Positions 27,461 through 35,734 of a DNA stretch of 64,000 nt are shown here, piece after piece; within the stretch, counting starts at the first letter, position 1, and every line of letters starts with the position of its first letter. The notes beneath the pieces are model-generated. The model was not told the DNA's origin. It did no database searches and worked only from the letters and a program-made list of their open reading frames with translations. This stretch comes from JAFIFT01 sp020051095 (GTDB lineage: Bacteria > Pseudomonadota > Gammaproteobacteria > Legionellales > Legionellaceae). Location of the stretch: assembly GCF_964199965.1 (NCBI RefSeq), contig NZ_CAXMZT010000005.1, forward strand, positions 62,001 to 126,000. The letters are read 5' to 3'. Made by a program: the position numbers and the translations under genes.

Positions 27461-28471
27461 TTACGCTGGTTCAACAATTGTTTCTTTTGATGGTTCCATA
27501 AGATCAACGTTAATTGGCATAGCTTTTGCCTGTGAGGCTCTTATGCAATTGGCACAAAGGGTACCATCTAGTTTATTATTGATATGTTTTTGTCGTAACT
27601 CTTGAAATCGTTCACTTTGCCAAGCTTCACTCATGGGCATTTTATTAAGATCCTCAATTGACAAGAGGTTCTCATAATCATTGCAACATGCTTTTAAGTA
27701 GCCCTCTCGAGAGATATGCAATTTATTGAAAGGTAAATGGCATTCCCGATAAGGAGGCAAAGGAAGGTGAGACATTTGCCCTGATTGGTTGCTAGCTTCA
27801 TAATAAATGATTTCATCAACATAATCATTAACTAGCTCTTTCAATTCATCAAAACTATGTTTGCTTGATTCCATACCAACAAATGAAACGCCAAGATATA
27901 CTGTGTGATCAACTTGTTTTCGGTAATTACTGACAAACCGGATGTTGTCTATAACTCTGTCGAAATGGTCATTGCCATGGACTTGTTTATAAACTTGACG
28001 ATTGCCGCCATTTACAGAGAATTTTATGGAATTTAGGCCGGAATCAATAATTTCTTTGAATCTAGTTTGGTTTGGAATTGAGCCATTAGTTGAAATATAC
28101 ATGTATTCATAACCAATGTCGCGACAATATTTTACATACTCATCAAGCCACTTACATGTCAGAGGTTCCGCCCCTGCAAAGAGACCTATTTCTCTCGCAC
28201 CATTGTCATAGGCTTCTGAAACCAATTTTTTAAATAATTCCGGTTTCATTTGCCCTTTTGTTCTTTCCATTAATGTATAGGCACAGAAAGAACATTTATG
28301 ATTACAAATATTTGTAGTCTCAATCTGTATCTGTTTAGGGAAAGGCGGGGTGCTAATTCGTTGAGTTGAACTAATAGTATTTACTAACCTTTTCCCTACA
28401 TGGCTATTTTGAGAGTCGAGATTTTTAAATATATCTGTTAAATTGGCGTGAGGAGTTTTTTTTTTGTCCAT
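27461..28471 (-). CDS. Radical SAM enzyme with SPASM-type C-terminus
   Basis: Radical SAM protein with the 4Fe-4S motif C56xxxC60xxC63 (CNHKCSFC), followed by GLFAGAEPL and SVNGG, which resemble the SAM-binding segments. A C-terminal cysteine cluster (ECHLPF, KACCNDYE, CANCIR) is typical of SPASM/Twitch auxiliary clusters. The start is ATG 28471 with AAGGA six bases upstream. Length 336. Such enzymes do dehydrogenations, epimerisations or C-C/C-S bond chemistry on sugars or peptides. The neighbouring methyltransferase and PhyH gene suggest an unusual sugar decoration. Substrate unknown. Confidence 0.82.
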   Translation of the reverse strand: MDKKKTPHANLTDIFKNLDSQNSHVGKRLVNTISSTQRISTPPFPKQIQIETTNICNHKCSFCAYTLMERTKGQMKPELFKKLVSEAYDNGAREIGLFAGAEPLTCKWLDEYVKYCRDIGYEYMYISTNGSIPNQTRFKEIIDSGLNSIKFSVNGGNRQVYKQVHGNDHFDRVIDNIRFVSNYRKQVDHTVYLGVSFVGMESSKHSFDELKELVNDYVDEIIYYEASNQSGQMSHLPLPPYRECHLPFNKLHISREGYLKACCNDYENLLSIEDLNKMPMSEAWQSERFQELRQKHINNKLDGTLCANCIRASQAKAMPINVDLMEPSKETIVEPA

Positions 28472-28505
28472 CGGAGTTCCTTACATAACATATTTTTTTA
28501 AGATA

Positions 28506-29234
28506 TTATTTAGTTTCAATAACTATAAATTCTAAATTAACTAATTGGCTAGCACCATTTATTAACTGTCGAGAATTATTTTCGGTTTTGATTGTCCAAG
28601 TTCGCATAGGATCTTCTTTTTTTGGCAGTTCAATAGATAAAGTAAATGGTTTAAATTCAAATCGAGAAACGCGTTCATGATTTTCTAATATTTTGCTTAG
28701 AGTGTATTTTGAGTGAATATTCCAGCCACACTCCCAGGTGAAGGGATTTTGGTCCGCACGTTTGTATCTGGTTAGTACATCAATTGGGTCATTGTTAAAC
28801 ATATCGAGGATTAAAATGAGACCATCATTTTTAGTCCATTTAATTAAATTGTTTAAAATTAAATCGGGATCATCAAGGCAATCTAAGACCCCAAACATTG
28901 TTATGACGTTTGCACCCGCAGCGTGAAAACAATGTTGATCTTCTATGTTGCCTGTTATATAGGCTGAGTCAGGATCTCTTCTCTTAGCCTCATTTATTAG
29001 GGAAGCAGAAACATCTAAACCAATAAAACTATTGTTAGGGCAAAACGATTTAAAATAGTGTATAAATTCCCCAGTTGCACATCCAATATCAAGGATAGTG
29101 TCACTCAGACATATGGTTTTTCGATTATTGATGATCTTAACAGCTTCGATAAAGATGTCTTTTGTATTTTTTCTTCTGTCCTCTGATAAATAAATGCCAT
29201 CATCAGCGATTCGCTCCCCAACTAATAGACTCAA
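28506..29234 (-). CDS. SAM-dependent class I methyltransferase (copy 2)
   Basis: Paralogue of the methyltransferase at 14008. Motif I ILDIGCATGEFIHYF and the C-terminal TWTIKTENNSRQLING match closely. The middle portion (WECGWNIHSKYTLSKIL) also parallels its counterpart. The start is TTG at 29234, supported by AGGGG eight bases upstream. The 242-residue length equals that of the family partner. Its neighbours are the radical SAM gene and, divergently, the third GT-B-like gene. Duplication with diverged substrates is likely. Confidence 0.8.
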   Translation of the reverse strand: MSLLVGERIADDGIYLSEDRRKNTKDIFIEAVKIINNRKTICLSDTILDIGCATGEFIHYFKSFCPNNSFIGLDVSASLINEAKRRDPDSAYITGNIEDQHCFHAAGANVITMFGVLDCLDDPDLILNNLIKWTKNDGLILILDMFNNDPIDVLTRYKRADQNPFTWECGWNIHSKYTLSKILENHERVSRFEFKPFTLSIELPKKEDPMRTWTIKTENNSRQLINGASQLVNLEFIVIETK

Positions 29235-29267
29235 AATTATTGCCCCTATCCATTATTATTGATGGCA

Positions 29268-29296
29268 ACGATAGCATACTGGAATTTTGATATCAA
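29268..29296 (-). promoter_or_regulatory. Candidate sigma70 promoter for the 28506 gene
   Basis: On the minus strand, TTGATA (29296-29291) and TATCGT (29273-29268) are separated by 17 bases, 34 bases before the TTG start. The -10 box is only a partial match. It would drive the minus-strand run from the methyltransferase to the exporter. The 153-bp divergent gap must also hold the plus-strand promoter for 29388. Confidence 0.35.
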
Positions 29297-29387
29297 GGTT
29301 TGGAAAGATAACGCATAACTGAATTTCTGTCTATTGAGAACTACTTCAATTTTAATTTGTTACACGATAAACAATCGTAATTGAAAG

Positions 29388-30902
29388 GTGTTCAATTATT
29401 TGTTAGTCTTGAGAGCAAATTTTTTTATCAAGCAATCTATGTCAAGATCATATGCCACTAAAAATTCAATAATAATCTGTATTAGCTCTATATCCCAATT
29501 AAGAATGTTCGAGGCTCTGATTATAAAGATTCGACATTCATATGATAAAATTGTGTTCGTTGCATACGATTGTAATCAGTATGGAGCCGATACTATTAAA
29601 TACATAGCAAACAAATATGACATTAATTTTGATATACAAGAATCTATAACATCGGAAGATGTTAAAGTAAATCAAATCGATGAATTCCTTTACAGAAGTT
29701 ATTTGGATAAAATCCTTTGCTATGTAAATCGTATTTCATATGGATATAATACTAATATGATAAAACACCAGGTGCTAGCTTTCTGTAAGAGTTTTCAGGG
29801 ATATTTAAAAGCGGCAGAAAAATTAATATCAGACTATCAGCCTAGCGCGATCCTTTTTGGTGAAGATGGGTTATCTGGCAATTGTTACCTTATAAAAAAG
29901 GCTAAAGAACATAATATCCCAACCTTGACTATTCCTTATGAAATAAGTGGCAAAGAGGATTTAATAAATGCTATAAACGAAAAGTACTTAAATAATGAAG
30001 CTCTGTTATTTAATAAACGGGAATCAAGGTTTCACAAAATAATTGCTCAGAACCACTCAAAATGGATTACGAATACAAGCCACGGACAAGCCACCTTATT
30101 TCCTGTTAGCTATATCGCAGCAAGATTAATCAATTCTCTTGATTTACCAGACCCTTGGACTACTCATGGTGGTAGCAGTGATTTACTTATTTCTGAGAGC
30201 AAAATAATGACCCAGCATTATATCTCTGAAAATATTATTCCTGATAAGATTTATGAAGCTGGGAGTGTTTATTGTGATGTGCTATACGAAGCATTAAATA
30301 CCAATCCTATATATCAAAATGCATACACAAATAAATGTAAGTTAAAATCTAATAAGACATCGATACTTGTTTCAATACCACCCAGCTACCATGAAACCAG
30401 AGTTGGTGAAAATGAGTTTTCGACATACAGTGAAATGATTACTAACATTTTTAACCTAATAAAAGTGCTTAATTGTGAGACATCTGTATCAATTCACCCT
30501 GCTGTTTCTGAAGAGCAAACAAACATGATAAGAGAAGCGGGTTTTAAGATAACCGATAAATGGCTAATTGAAGAAATTCCGGCTCATGATATTTATTTCA
30601 CTATCAGTTTTTCTTCTACCATACGATGGGGGATTGCTTCAGGAAAGCCGGTAATCAATTATGATGCTTATAATCATAACTTAAAAATATATGATCATAC
30701 GCAGGGGTTTTATTCATTTAATGAATTAAAGAAAATAGGAAATTGCTTACAGGCACTGATGCCTGATAGTCAATATTCTGCTGTTTCTCATGAAATTGGG
30801 AAAATTAGGAGAGAGTGGGGTGTTTTAGATGGAAAAAATACTGAAAGAATAAATGCTATTATACTTTCCAGTATTACTAAAAGGCTACCACTACCGAAAT
30901 GA
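29388..30902 (+). CDS. GT-B-like glycan enzyme, three-member local family (C)
   Basis: A 504-residue protein closest to that at 25011: LPDPWTTHGGSSDLL, YEAGSVYCDVLYEA, SIHPAV, TIRWGIASGKPVINYDAYN and WGVLDGKNTERI. The shared N-terminal fold begins at IIICISSISQLRMFEAL, so the ATG at 29439 is an alternative start and would drop the first 17 residues; neither start has a clear ribosome site. It is on the opposite strand to its two relatives, so the family has been rearranged. The frame ends at TGA 30900-30902 and the same frame reopens directly into a hydrolase-like piece. Function unknown beyond likely glycan transfer. Confidence 0.6.
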   Translation: MFNYLLVLRANFFIKQSMSRSYATKNSIIICISSISQLRMFEALIIKIRHSYDKIVFVAYDCNQYGADTIKYIANKYDINFDIQESITSEDVKVNQIDEFLYRSYLDKILCYVNRISYGYNTNMIKHQVLAFCKSFQGYLKAAEKLISDYQPSAILFGEDGLSGNCYLIKKAKEHNIPTLTIPYEISGKEDLINAINEKYLNNEALLFNKRESRFHKIIAQNHSKWITNTSHGQATLFPVSYIAARLINSLDLPDPWTTHGGSSDLLISESKIMTQHYISENIIPDKIYEAGSVYCDVLYEALNTNPIYQNAYTNKCKLKSNKTSILVSIPPSYHETRVGENEFSTYSEMITNIFNLIKVLNCETSVSIHPAVSEEQTNMIREAGFKITDKWLIEEIPAHDIYFTISFSSTIRWGIASGKPVINYDAYNHNLKIYDHTQGFYSFNELKKIGNCLQALMPDSQYSAVSHEIGKIRREWGVLDGKNTERINAIILSSITKRLPLPK

Positions 30903-30932
30903 CTCAAAAAAATTATTACAATACCTTATTAC

Positions 30933-31274
30933 ATGGAAAGATATGGCGATTTTAAAATAAAATTACCTAACTATACCGCATTTTTGAATTCTTTATTTGA
31001 GTCTTCTTCCACTATTGCAAATCATGTCTATTTTTTCATTTCACCGATTTATAAAAATGGTGTAAGACAAACTCAATTTAAGGTATCGGATATCCAAAAT
31101 GAACTGGATGATCTTTATCGAATTTGTAAACAGTTTTCCAATATTCATTGCTTGACACCAAGTTTCAACTATTCGAAAGATAATTTTATGAATTTGACAC
31201 ACTTTAATGAGCAAGGACATCGAGTACTGGCAAAATGGGTGTTTGAGCAGATATCAGTCAATCAGAAATCTTAG
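30933..31274 (+). pseudogene. SGNH-hydrolase C-terminal remnant
   Basis: A 113-codon open frame whose end, NLTHFNEQGHRVLAKWVFEQI, matches the catalytic His block of SGNH/GDSL esterases. The Asp normally three residues before His is Asn here. No GDS nucleophile block is seen in this stretch or in the preceding gene. It begins 30 bp after, and in the same frame as, the 29388 gene with no ribosome site. It is most simply a truncated acyl-esterase, though a small live domain or a readthrough tail cannot be excluded. Confidence 0.55.
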
Positions 31275-31324
31275 TCGTGTGATTGTATAAAAGAGTTAAC
31301 TTTGCTTAGGCCATATGATATGGA

Positions 31325-32131
31325 TTACCAGCAGGTGAACCCACCATCCACAATAATATTTTGTCCGGTGATATACGAGGAAGCATCTGAGGCTAAGAAA
31401 ATTAAGGCGCCCATCAATTCTGAAGCATGCCCCATTCGTCCTAATGGAACTTTTTTTGCGTAGTTATTTTTAAACGTATCATTTTGACCACTCTCCATTC
31501 CCCCTGGGGTGATGGCGTTTACTCGGATATTATGTTTGGCCCAGTAGGTTGCTAAATAGTTGGTAAAGCTAATCACTGCACCTTTCGATGCCGAATAAAC
31601 CGCAGGGGTGTTAATGGCAACCCCCATGTATTCTGAACCCTCGTAAATGCTTTGATCAGGGGCAACAATCCCATAAATTGAACTGGTTTGAATAATACTG
31701 CCGCCGGAGTTTTGTTTTATTAGCACTTTTCCCACGGCTTGGGCAACAAGAAACATGGCGTCAATATTAACTGACATTACTTCTTTCCATGTTTCTAGCT
31801 TGTATTCTTCGAAAGGATCAAAGAAATTTTTCAGGTTGCTGGTTTTGGTTGCAGCGTTGTTAAATAAGACATTGATTTGTCCAAACTCGTTCTTAACAAG
31901 TTGAACCATCTTTTCAATGCTATCTTTGTTGGTGATATCACATGGAATAGGCAGTATTTCTGCATCAGGATTATGCTGGTATAGAATATGGGCTGTTTCA
32001 TCGAGTGAGGTCGGGTTTATGTCGACAATAGCAACCTTAGCGCCAGCATCAGATAATGATTTTGTGAACGCTTGTCCCAGTATGCCAGCGCCACCGGTTA
32101 TGATGACTGATTTATTCGTCAGGTTAAACAA
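31325..32131 (-). CDS. Short-chain dehydrogenase/reductase (SDR, copy 2)
   Basis: Classical SDR. The N-terminal GGAGILGQ nucleotide motif, NNAA near residue 90, the catalytic Ser in IQTSSIYG and YSASK (YxxxK) are intact. The end ITGQNIIVDGGF is typical. At 268 residues it resembles the SDR at 33057, and both share the MYG/IYG-VAPD segment, so they are paralogues. PtmA in the Campylobacter legionaminic locus is of this class. It overlaps the Gfo/Idh gene by 13 bp in an operon with the second NeuA. Substrate not known. Confidence 0.83.
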   Translation of the reverse strand: MFNLTNKSVIITGGAGILGQAFTKSLSDAGAKVAIVDINPTSLDETAHILYQHNPDAEILPIPCDITNKDSIEKMVQLVKNEFGQINVLFNNAATKTSNLKNFFDPFEEYKLETWKEVMSVNIDAMFLVAQAVGKVLIKQNSGGSIIQTSSIYGIVAPDQSIYEGSEYMGVAINTPAVYSASKGAVISFTNYLATYWAKHNIRVNAITPGGMESGQNDTFKNNYAKKVPLGRMGHASELMGALIFLASDASSYITGQNIIVDGGFTCW

Positions 32132-33063
32132 GGGATATCCTTTTTTTCGTGAGCATGGTTTAGGGTGAATGTTTCAAAAGGTTTTAATTGCTTGGCGTTT
32201 TCGATTAATTGCATGGCCTCGATGGTTTCATTTGCGTCAATGACAGGCGATTTTGTTTCAATCATGGTAAAAAACTGCTGCAAGGTTCTTTTGAACGCTT
32301 CGAAATTATTATGCAAATCAACATGGTGATGGGCTTTCGTTCCATAAAACGATAGATGGAACGTCTTATTGACTTGTCCTAAGCATGATAAATTTAGAGG
32401 AATACCGCTTTTGCATTCTATCAAATACGACTCCACCGGGGTTGGCAACCTCATCACGGAATGGAGGGGACCATAACCTAATCCTAATAAGGCATCGATC
32501 ATATGGATGCCATATTTTTCAAGATCATTTAACACCACGGCATCAATTCGTTTTATGTCTCCTAAACTAGAGATATCAGCTCTTAGAGAATCGAGTTCCT
32601 GCGCGTACCTCAAACCAGATGTGCTCATCAATAGACCATTTTTTAGATAGGGTTCAAAGTAAGTTAGCTCATTCAAGTTTAGTGTGAGGGGCTTATCAAC
32701 GAAAACAGGTATGTTATGTTGTAAAAATTCCCTGGCGATATCATAGTGACAGCTGTAATCATCTCGGGCAATGATGATGGCATCAACCTTACCAATCATG
32801 TCAAGGTAGTTAGAAACGGCATTGGGAATGTTGCTGCACTGGCAAAGTTGCTCGGTTATCGTCTTATCTTGTGTCCAGGCGTGAGTAATACGAGCATTTT
32901 CAATACCGATAGCATCTTTGGGTTGACGTTCAAGGTAATCAAGAATGGGCGTCCACCCAGATTGTTCAAAGGCTAACTTATTATAGCCATTGACTATAGC
33001 AGAGAAAGAATAAGGATGACCATTACCAGCACTGTAACCGATAATGCCGGCCTTAATTACCAT
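32119..33063 (-). CDS. Gfo/Idh/MocA-like oxidoreductase in the PtmA/PtmB-type operon
   Basis: A 314-residue protein starting at ATG 33063 (MVIKAGIIGYSAGNGH). A TTG nine bases upstream is less likely because GGAGG is spaced for the ATG. The N-terminal Rossmann domain ends in VDKPLTL, the lysine motif of this family. The Rossmann motif reads GYSAGNGH, without the usual GxGxxG glycines, so cofactor binding may differ. It overlaps the preceding SDR by 7 bp and the following one by 13 bp, so the three are co-translated. Likely a sugar oxidoreductase. Confidence 0.75.
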   Translation of the reverse strand: MVIKAGIIGYSAGNGHPYSFSAIVNGYNKLAFEQSGWTPILDYLERQPKDAIGIENARITHAWTQDKTITEQLCQCSNIPNAVSNYLDMIGKVDAIIIARDDYSCHYDIAREFLQHNIPVFVDKPLTLNLNELTYFEPYLKNGLLMSTSGLRYAQELDSLRADISSLGDIKRIDAVVLNDLEKYGIHMIDALLGLGYGPLHSVMRLPTPVESYLIECKSGIPLNLSCLGQVNKTFHLSFYGTKAHHHVDLHNNFEAFKRTLQQFFTMIETKSPVIDANETIEAMQLIENAKQLKPFETFTLNHAHEKKDIPCLT

Positions 33064-33881
33064 ATTGCCCAACCTCCATCAACGCAAATATTTTGCCCGG
33101 TTATATAGGTTCCTGCATCCGAACAAAGTAGAGCTGCGGCACCTTTTAATTCATGAGGCTTACCAATTCGATTTAAAGGATTTTTTGCCGCAAGTCTTGC
33201 AATAAAATCCGGATTTTCTTGTTGCGTTTTTTCAAATGGAAAAGGTCCGGGGCTAATCGCATTGACCCGAATTCCATCTGGGGATAAAAAACTGGCAAGA
33301 TAGCGAGTGAGTTGTAATAGTCCCGCTTTTGCAGCGCCATAGCTGGGTGGATTGGCAAATTTGCTACTATCATAGAGTCTGTGGTCAGGGGCAACATGTC
33401 CATACATTGAAGTGATATTTAAAATATTCCCTTTTTGTTTTTTGAGTAATGGATGAACTTTCTTGATGGTTCTGAAAACGCCATTTAAGCAAATTTCAAT
33501 GTCAGAATTCCAGTCGTCGTCTGAAATCGATTCGAAGGTATTTTTGTTTCCAGACCAACCACTATTTACCAGTATGTTAATGCCTTCTGGATACATATTA
33601 GATAAATTCTTAGCGAATTCGTCGATTGATTCAGCTTTAGAAATATCCACCGATAAGGCAATAATCGTTTGAGACGGAAAACGTGTTTTTAATGTCTCAA
33701 CAAATCGATTGCACTTTTCAATATCTCGGCTTGCGATAATTAAATTAGCACCTAGCTCGGCAAAACAATAAGAAATTTCACTGCCAAGCAAGCCCGCACC
33801 GCCAACAATTAAAGCGGTTTTATTTTTTAATGAAAGTAAATCAGACAGTTTCGGGGAGTTCTCTGGTATCGAGTATTGCAT
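33057..33881 (-). CDS. Short-chain dehydrogenase/reductase, PtmA-like (SDR, copy 1)
   Basis: SDR with GGAGLLGSE near residue 27, NSGWSG where NNAG usually stands, the catalytic Ser in NITSMYG and YGAAKAG as the YxxxK pair. The C-terminus ITGQNICVDGGWAIW closely parallels the paralogue at 31325. It overlaps the end of the second neuA by 41 bp. The NeuA-SDR order mirrors ptmB-ptmA of Campylobacter, where PtmA takes part in glucosamine-6-phosphate supply for legionaminic acid. The exact assignment is inference. Confidence 0.82.
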   Translation of the reverse strand: MQYSIPENSPKLSDLLSLKNKTALIVGGAGLLGSEISYCFAELGANLIIASRDIEKCNRFVETLKTRFPSQTIIALSVDISKAESIDEFAKNLSNMYPEGINILVNSGWSGNKNTFESISDDDWNSDIEICLNGVFRTIKKVHPLLKKQKGNILNITSMYGHVAPDHRLYDSSKFANPPSYGAAKAGLLQLTRYLASFLSPDGIRVNAISPGPFPFEKTQQENPDFIARLAAKNPLNRIGKPHELKGAAALLCSDAGTYITGQNICVDGGWAIW

Positions 33882-34554
33882 TTGCTATCACCAAATCTTT
33901 TTTAGTATCAATATCTATCACAGAGTCACTATTTATGATTTCTGCGCCCATTTTTCCATATAAGACATTAGGACCATCTTTAGGAAACGTTTTTAGATTA
34001 AACGCATACATTGCGCCATTTAATTGAAAAGCTTTCGGCAGCTTTTGCCGAGATAACCAAGGGATCGCTCCTTTAATAAATGGTTGGGGGATTCCTTCGG
34101 TAATTTCCCAGGTTCGATGGGGGTTGATCTCCGCTTCATTAAAAGTAGCAATTGAATCGAGATCTTCCTCTTCGAGTCGTTTTAAACACGTTTGAATGAC
34201 ATGTTTATCCCTGAAAGGGGACGTTGCTTCTAAGAGAATCATATAGTCATAGGTTTCGCCTATTTCCATTAACGTTTTATGCGTGTAACGAATGACATCT
34301 GCAACAACTGCTTCATCCGTTGCAAGATGGGCTGGGCGGTCATGCACTTCGGCACCATAGGATTCACTGGCTCGTTTGATAGCGTCATTATCTGTAGAAA
34401 CGATGATTTTATCAATTTCTGGAATAGCTTGAGCTGTTTCAATAGGCCAGGCAAGTAAAGGTTTGCCGCCTAAAAGAGCAAGGTTTTTGTTTTTAATCGA
34501 TTTACTACCACCTCTAAGAGGTATCAAGGCGACTATTTTTTTCTGACCTATCAT
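33841..34554 (-). CDS. CMP-nonulosonate cytidylyltransferase, PtmB/NeuA (copy 2)
   Basis: Second CMP-sugar synthetase, 237 residues. The CTP motif is LIPLRGGSKSIKNKN, with LLEATSPFRD and a terminal VIDIDTKKD metal block. It differs clearly from the copy at 13299 (IIPARGGSKRLPKKN), so this is not a recent duplicate. It heads a four-gene minus-strand operon with two SDRs and a Gfo/Idh protein. This resembles the PtmB/LegF branch, which activates legionaminic acid. It may serve the same sugar as the first copy or a variant. Confidence 0.87.
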   Translation of the reverse strand: MIGQKKIVALIPLRGGSKSIKNKNLALLGGKPLLAWPIETAQAIPEIDKIIVSTDNDAIKRASESYGAEVHDRPAHLATDEAVVADVIRYTHKTLMEIGETYDYMILLEATSPFRDKHVIQTCLKRLEEEDLDSIATFNEAEINPHRTWEITEGIPQPFIKGAIPWLSRQKLPKAFQLNGAMYAFNLKTFPKDGPNVLYGKMGAEIINSDSVIDIDTKKDLVIANAILDTRELPETV

Positions 34555-34713
34555 ACAAATGGCTACTTTAAAGACAATCTTTTAAGGTGACCTATTATAG
34601 GATTATCATTTTGATTTAAGCAAGTGGAGAATAAGGTATCTTTAAACTCGCTGCTGGATCTTCTTTAGCCACTCGGTTAAAATGCGGCTTCAGTTAATAA
34701 AAAGTCTAGAATT

Positions 34714-35682
34714 GTGAAAAAAATCGTTATCATTGGTGCAGGCCAACTCGGCAGTCGACATCTTCAATCTCTAAATTTATTGGATTTTGAATTAGATATT
34801 CTGGTGGTCGATCCAAACATAGAGTCTTTAAATACTGCTAAATCTCGATTTGAAGCAACAATATCGAGTGTTCGACATACTATCCACTATTCACAAGAAT
34901 TGGTGATTTCAGGAGACGTTGATGTTGCTATCATCGCAAGCACTGCAAAGGTTAGGCGAAGCATAATTGAAAATTTAGTTTCTCAAGCACATGTAAAACA
35001 TTTGGTGTTAGAAAAATTACTTTTTAACCAGAAAGACGATTATCAAGCAATTGGCTCGTTAATTGAGAACCATCAAATTCAAACATGGGTCAACTGCCCT
35101 ATGAGGCAAATGGCTTTTTATCAACAGTTACAACCCTTATACCATAATAAGCCCATGCAACTTCATGTTTATGGTAGCCAATATGGACTGGTTACCAATG
35201 CAATTCACTATCTCGACTACGTGGCGTATTTAACAGGGGATAATGATTTTAAATTAAATTTATCCCATCTTGATAAGCAAGTCGTTAACAGTAAACGGCC
35301 TGGTTATTATGAACTGACTGGTACACTTATTGCCGAGTTTTCGAATGGATCCATAGCATCTATCCATTGCAATAAAGCCGGTGGCGCACCGATTCAAATT
35401 GAAATTTATAATAATGAGCATCGAGCTATTTCTAGAGAATGGGAGCATGCAGCGTGGGTGACTGGTGAGAATTATGATTGGAAGTGGCAAGAAGTCTCAG
35501 CAGAAATCCCTTTTCAAAGTGTTTTGACGGCAAACTTAGTGAAAGAATTGTTGTTGGAAAATAAGTGTGCATTGCCTGATTACAGGACTTCTGCGCACAC
35601 GCATCTCCAGCTTTTATGCCCATTGGAAACATTTGTGGCAGAAGTTGGATTTAAAAAAGAGATGGATTTTCCTTTTACCTAA
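34714..35682 (+). CDS. Gfo/Idh/MocA-like oxidoreductase
   Basis: A 322-residue Rossmann oxidoreductase starting at GTG 34714 (KKIVIIGAGQLGSRH). The lysine motif region is LEKLLFNQ, and a C-terminal domain with NAIHYLDYVAYLTG follows. No closer homologue is recognised. It diverges from the NeuA copy 2 operon and converges on the second HisF gene. A role in modifying a nucleotide sugar is likely. Its upstream 160 bp hold no obvious ribosome site, so the start is moderately uncertain. Confidence 0.75.
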   Translation: MKKIVIIGAGQLGSRHLQSLNLLDFELDILVVDPNIESLNTAKSRFEATISSVRHTIHYSQELVISGDVDVAIIASTAKVRRSIIENLVSQAHVKHLVLEKLLFNQKDDYQAIGSLIENHQIQTWVNCPMRQMAFYQQLQPLYHNKPMQLHVYGSQYGLVTNAIHYLDYVAYLTGDNDFKLNLSHLDKQVVNSKRPGYYELTGTLIAEFSNGSIASIHCNKAGGAPIQIEIYNNEHRAISREWEHAAWVTGENYDWKWQEVSAEIPFQSVLTANLVKELLLENKCALPDYRTSAHTHLQLLCPLETFVAEVGFKKEMDFPFT

Positions 35683-35734
35683 CAAATAGGGATTTTCCTA
35701 AATCTATTATATCAGTTAATTATCGGTTTAATAT

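Noticed and set aside
18035..31274. A mobile island with integrase or insertion sequence
   Set aside because: No transposase, integrase, tRNA end or direct repeats were seen; only gene content suggests transfer.
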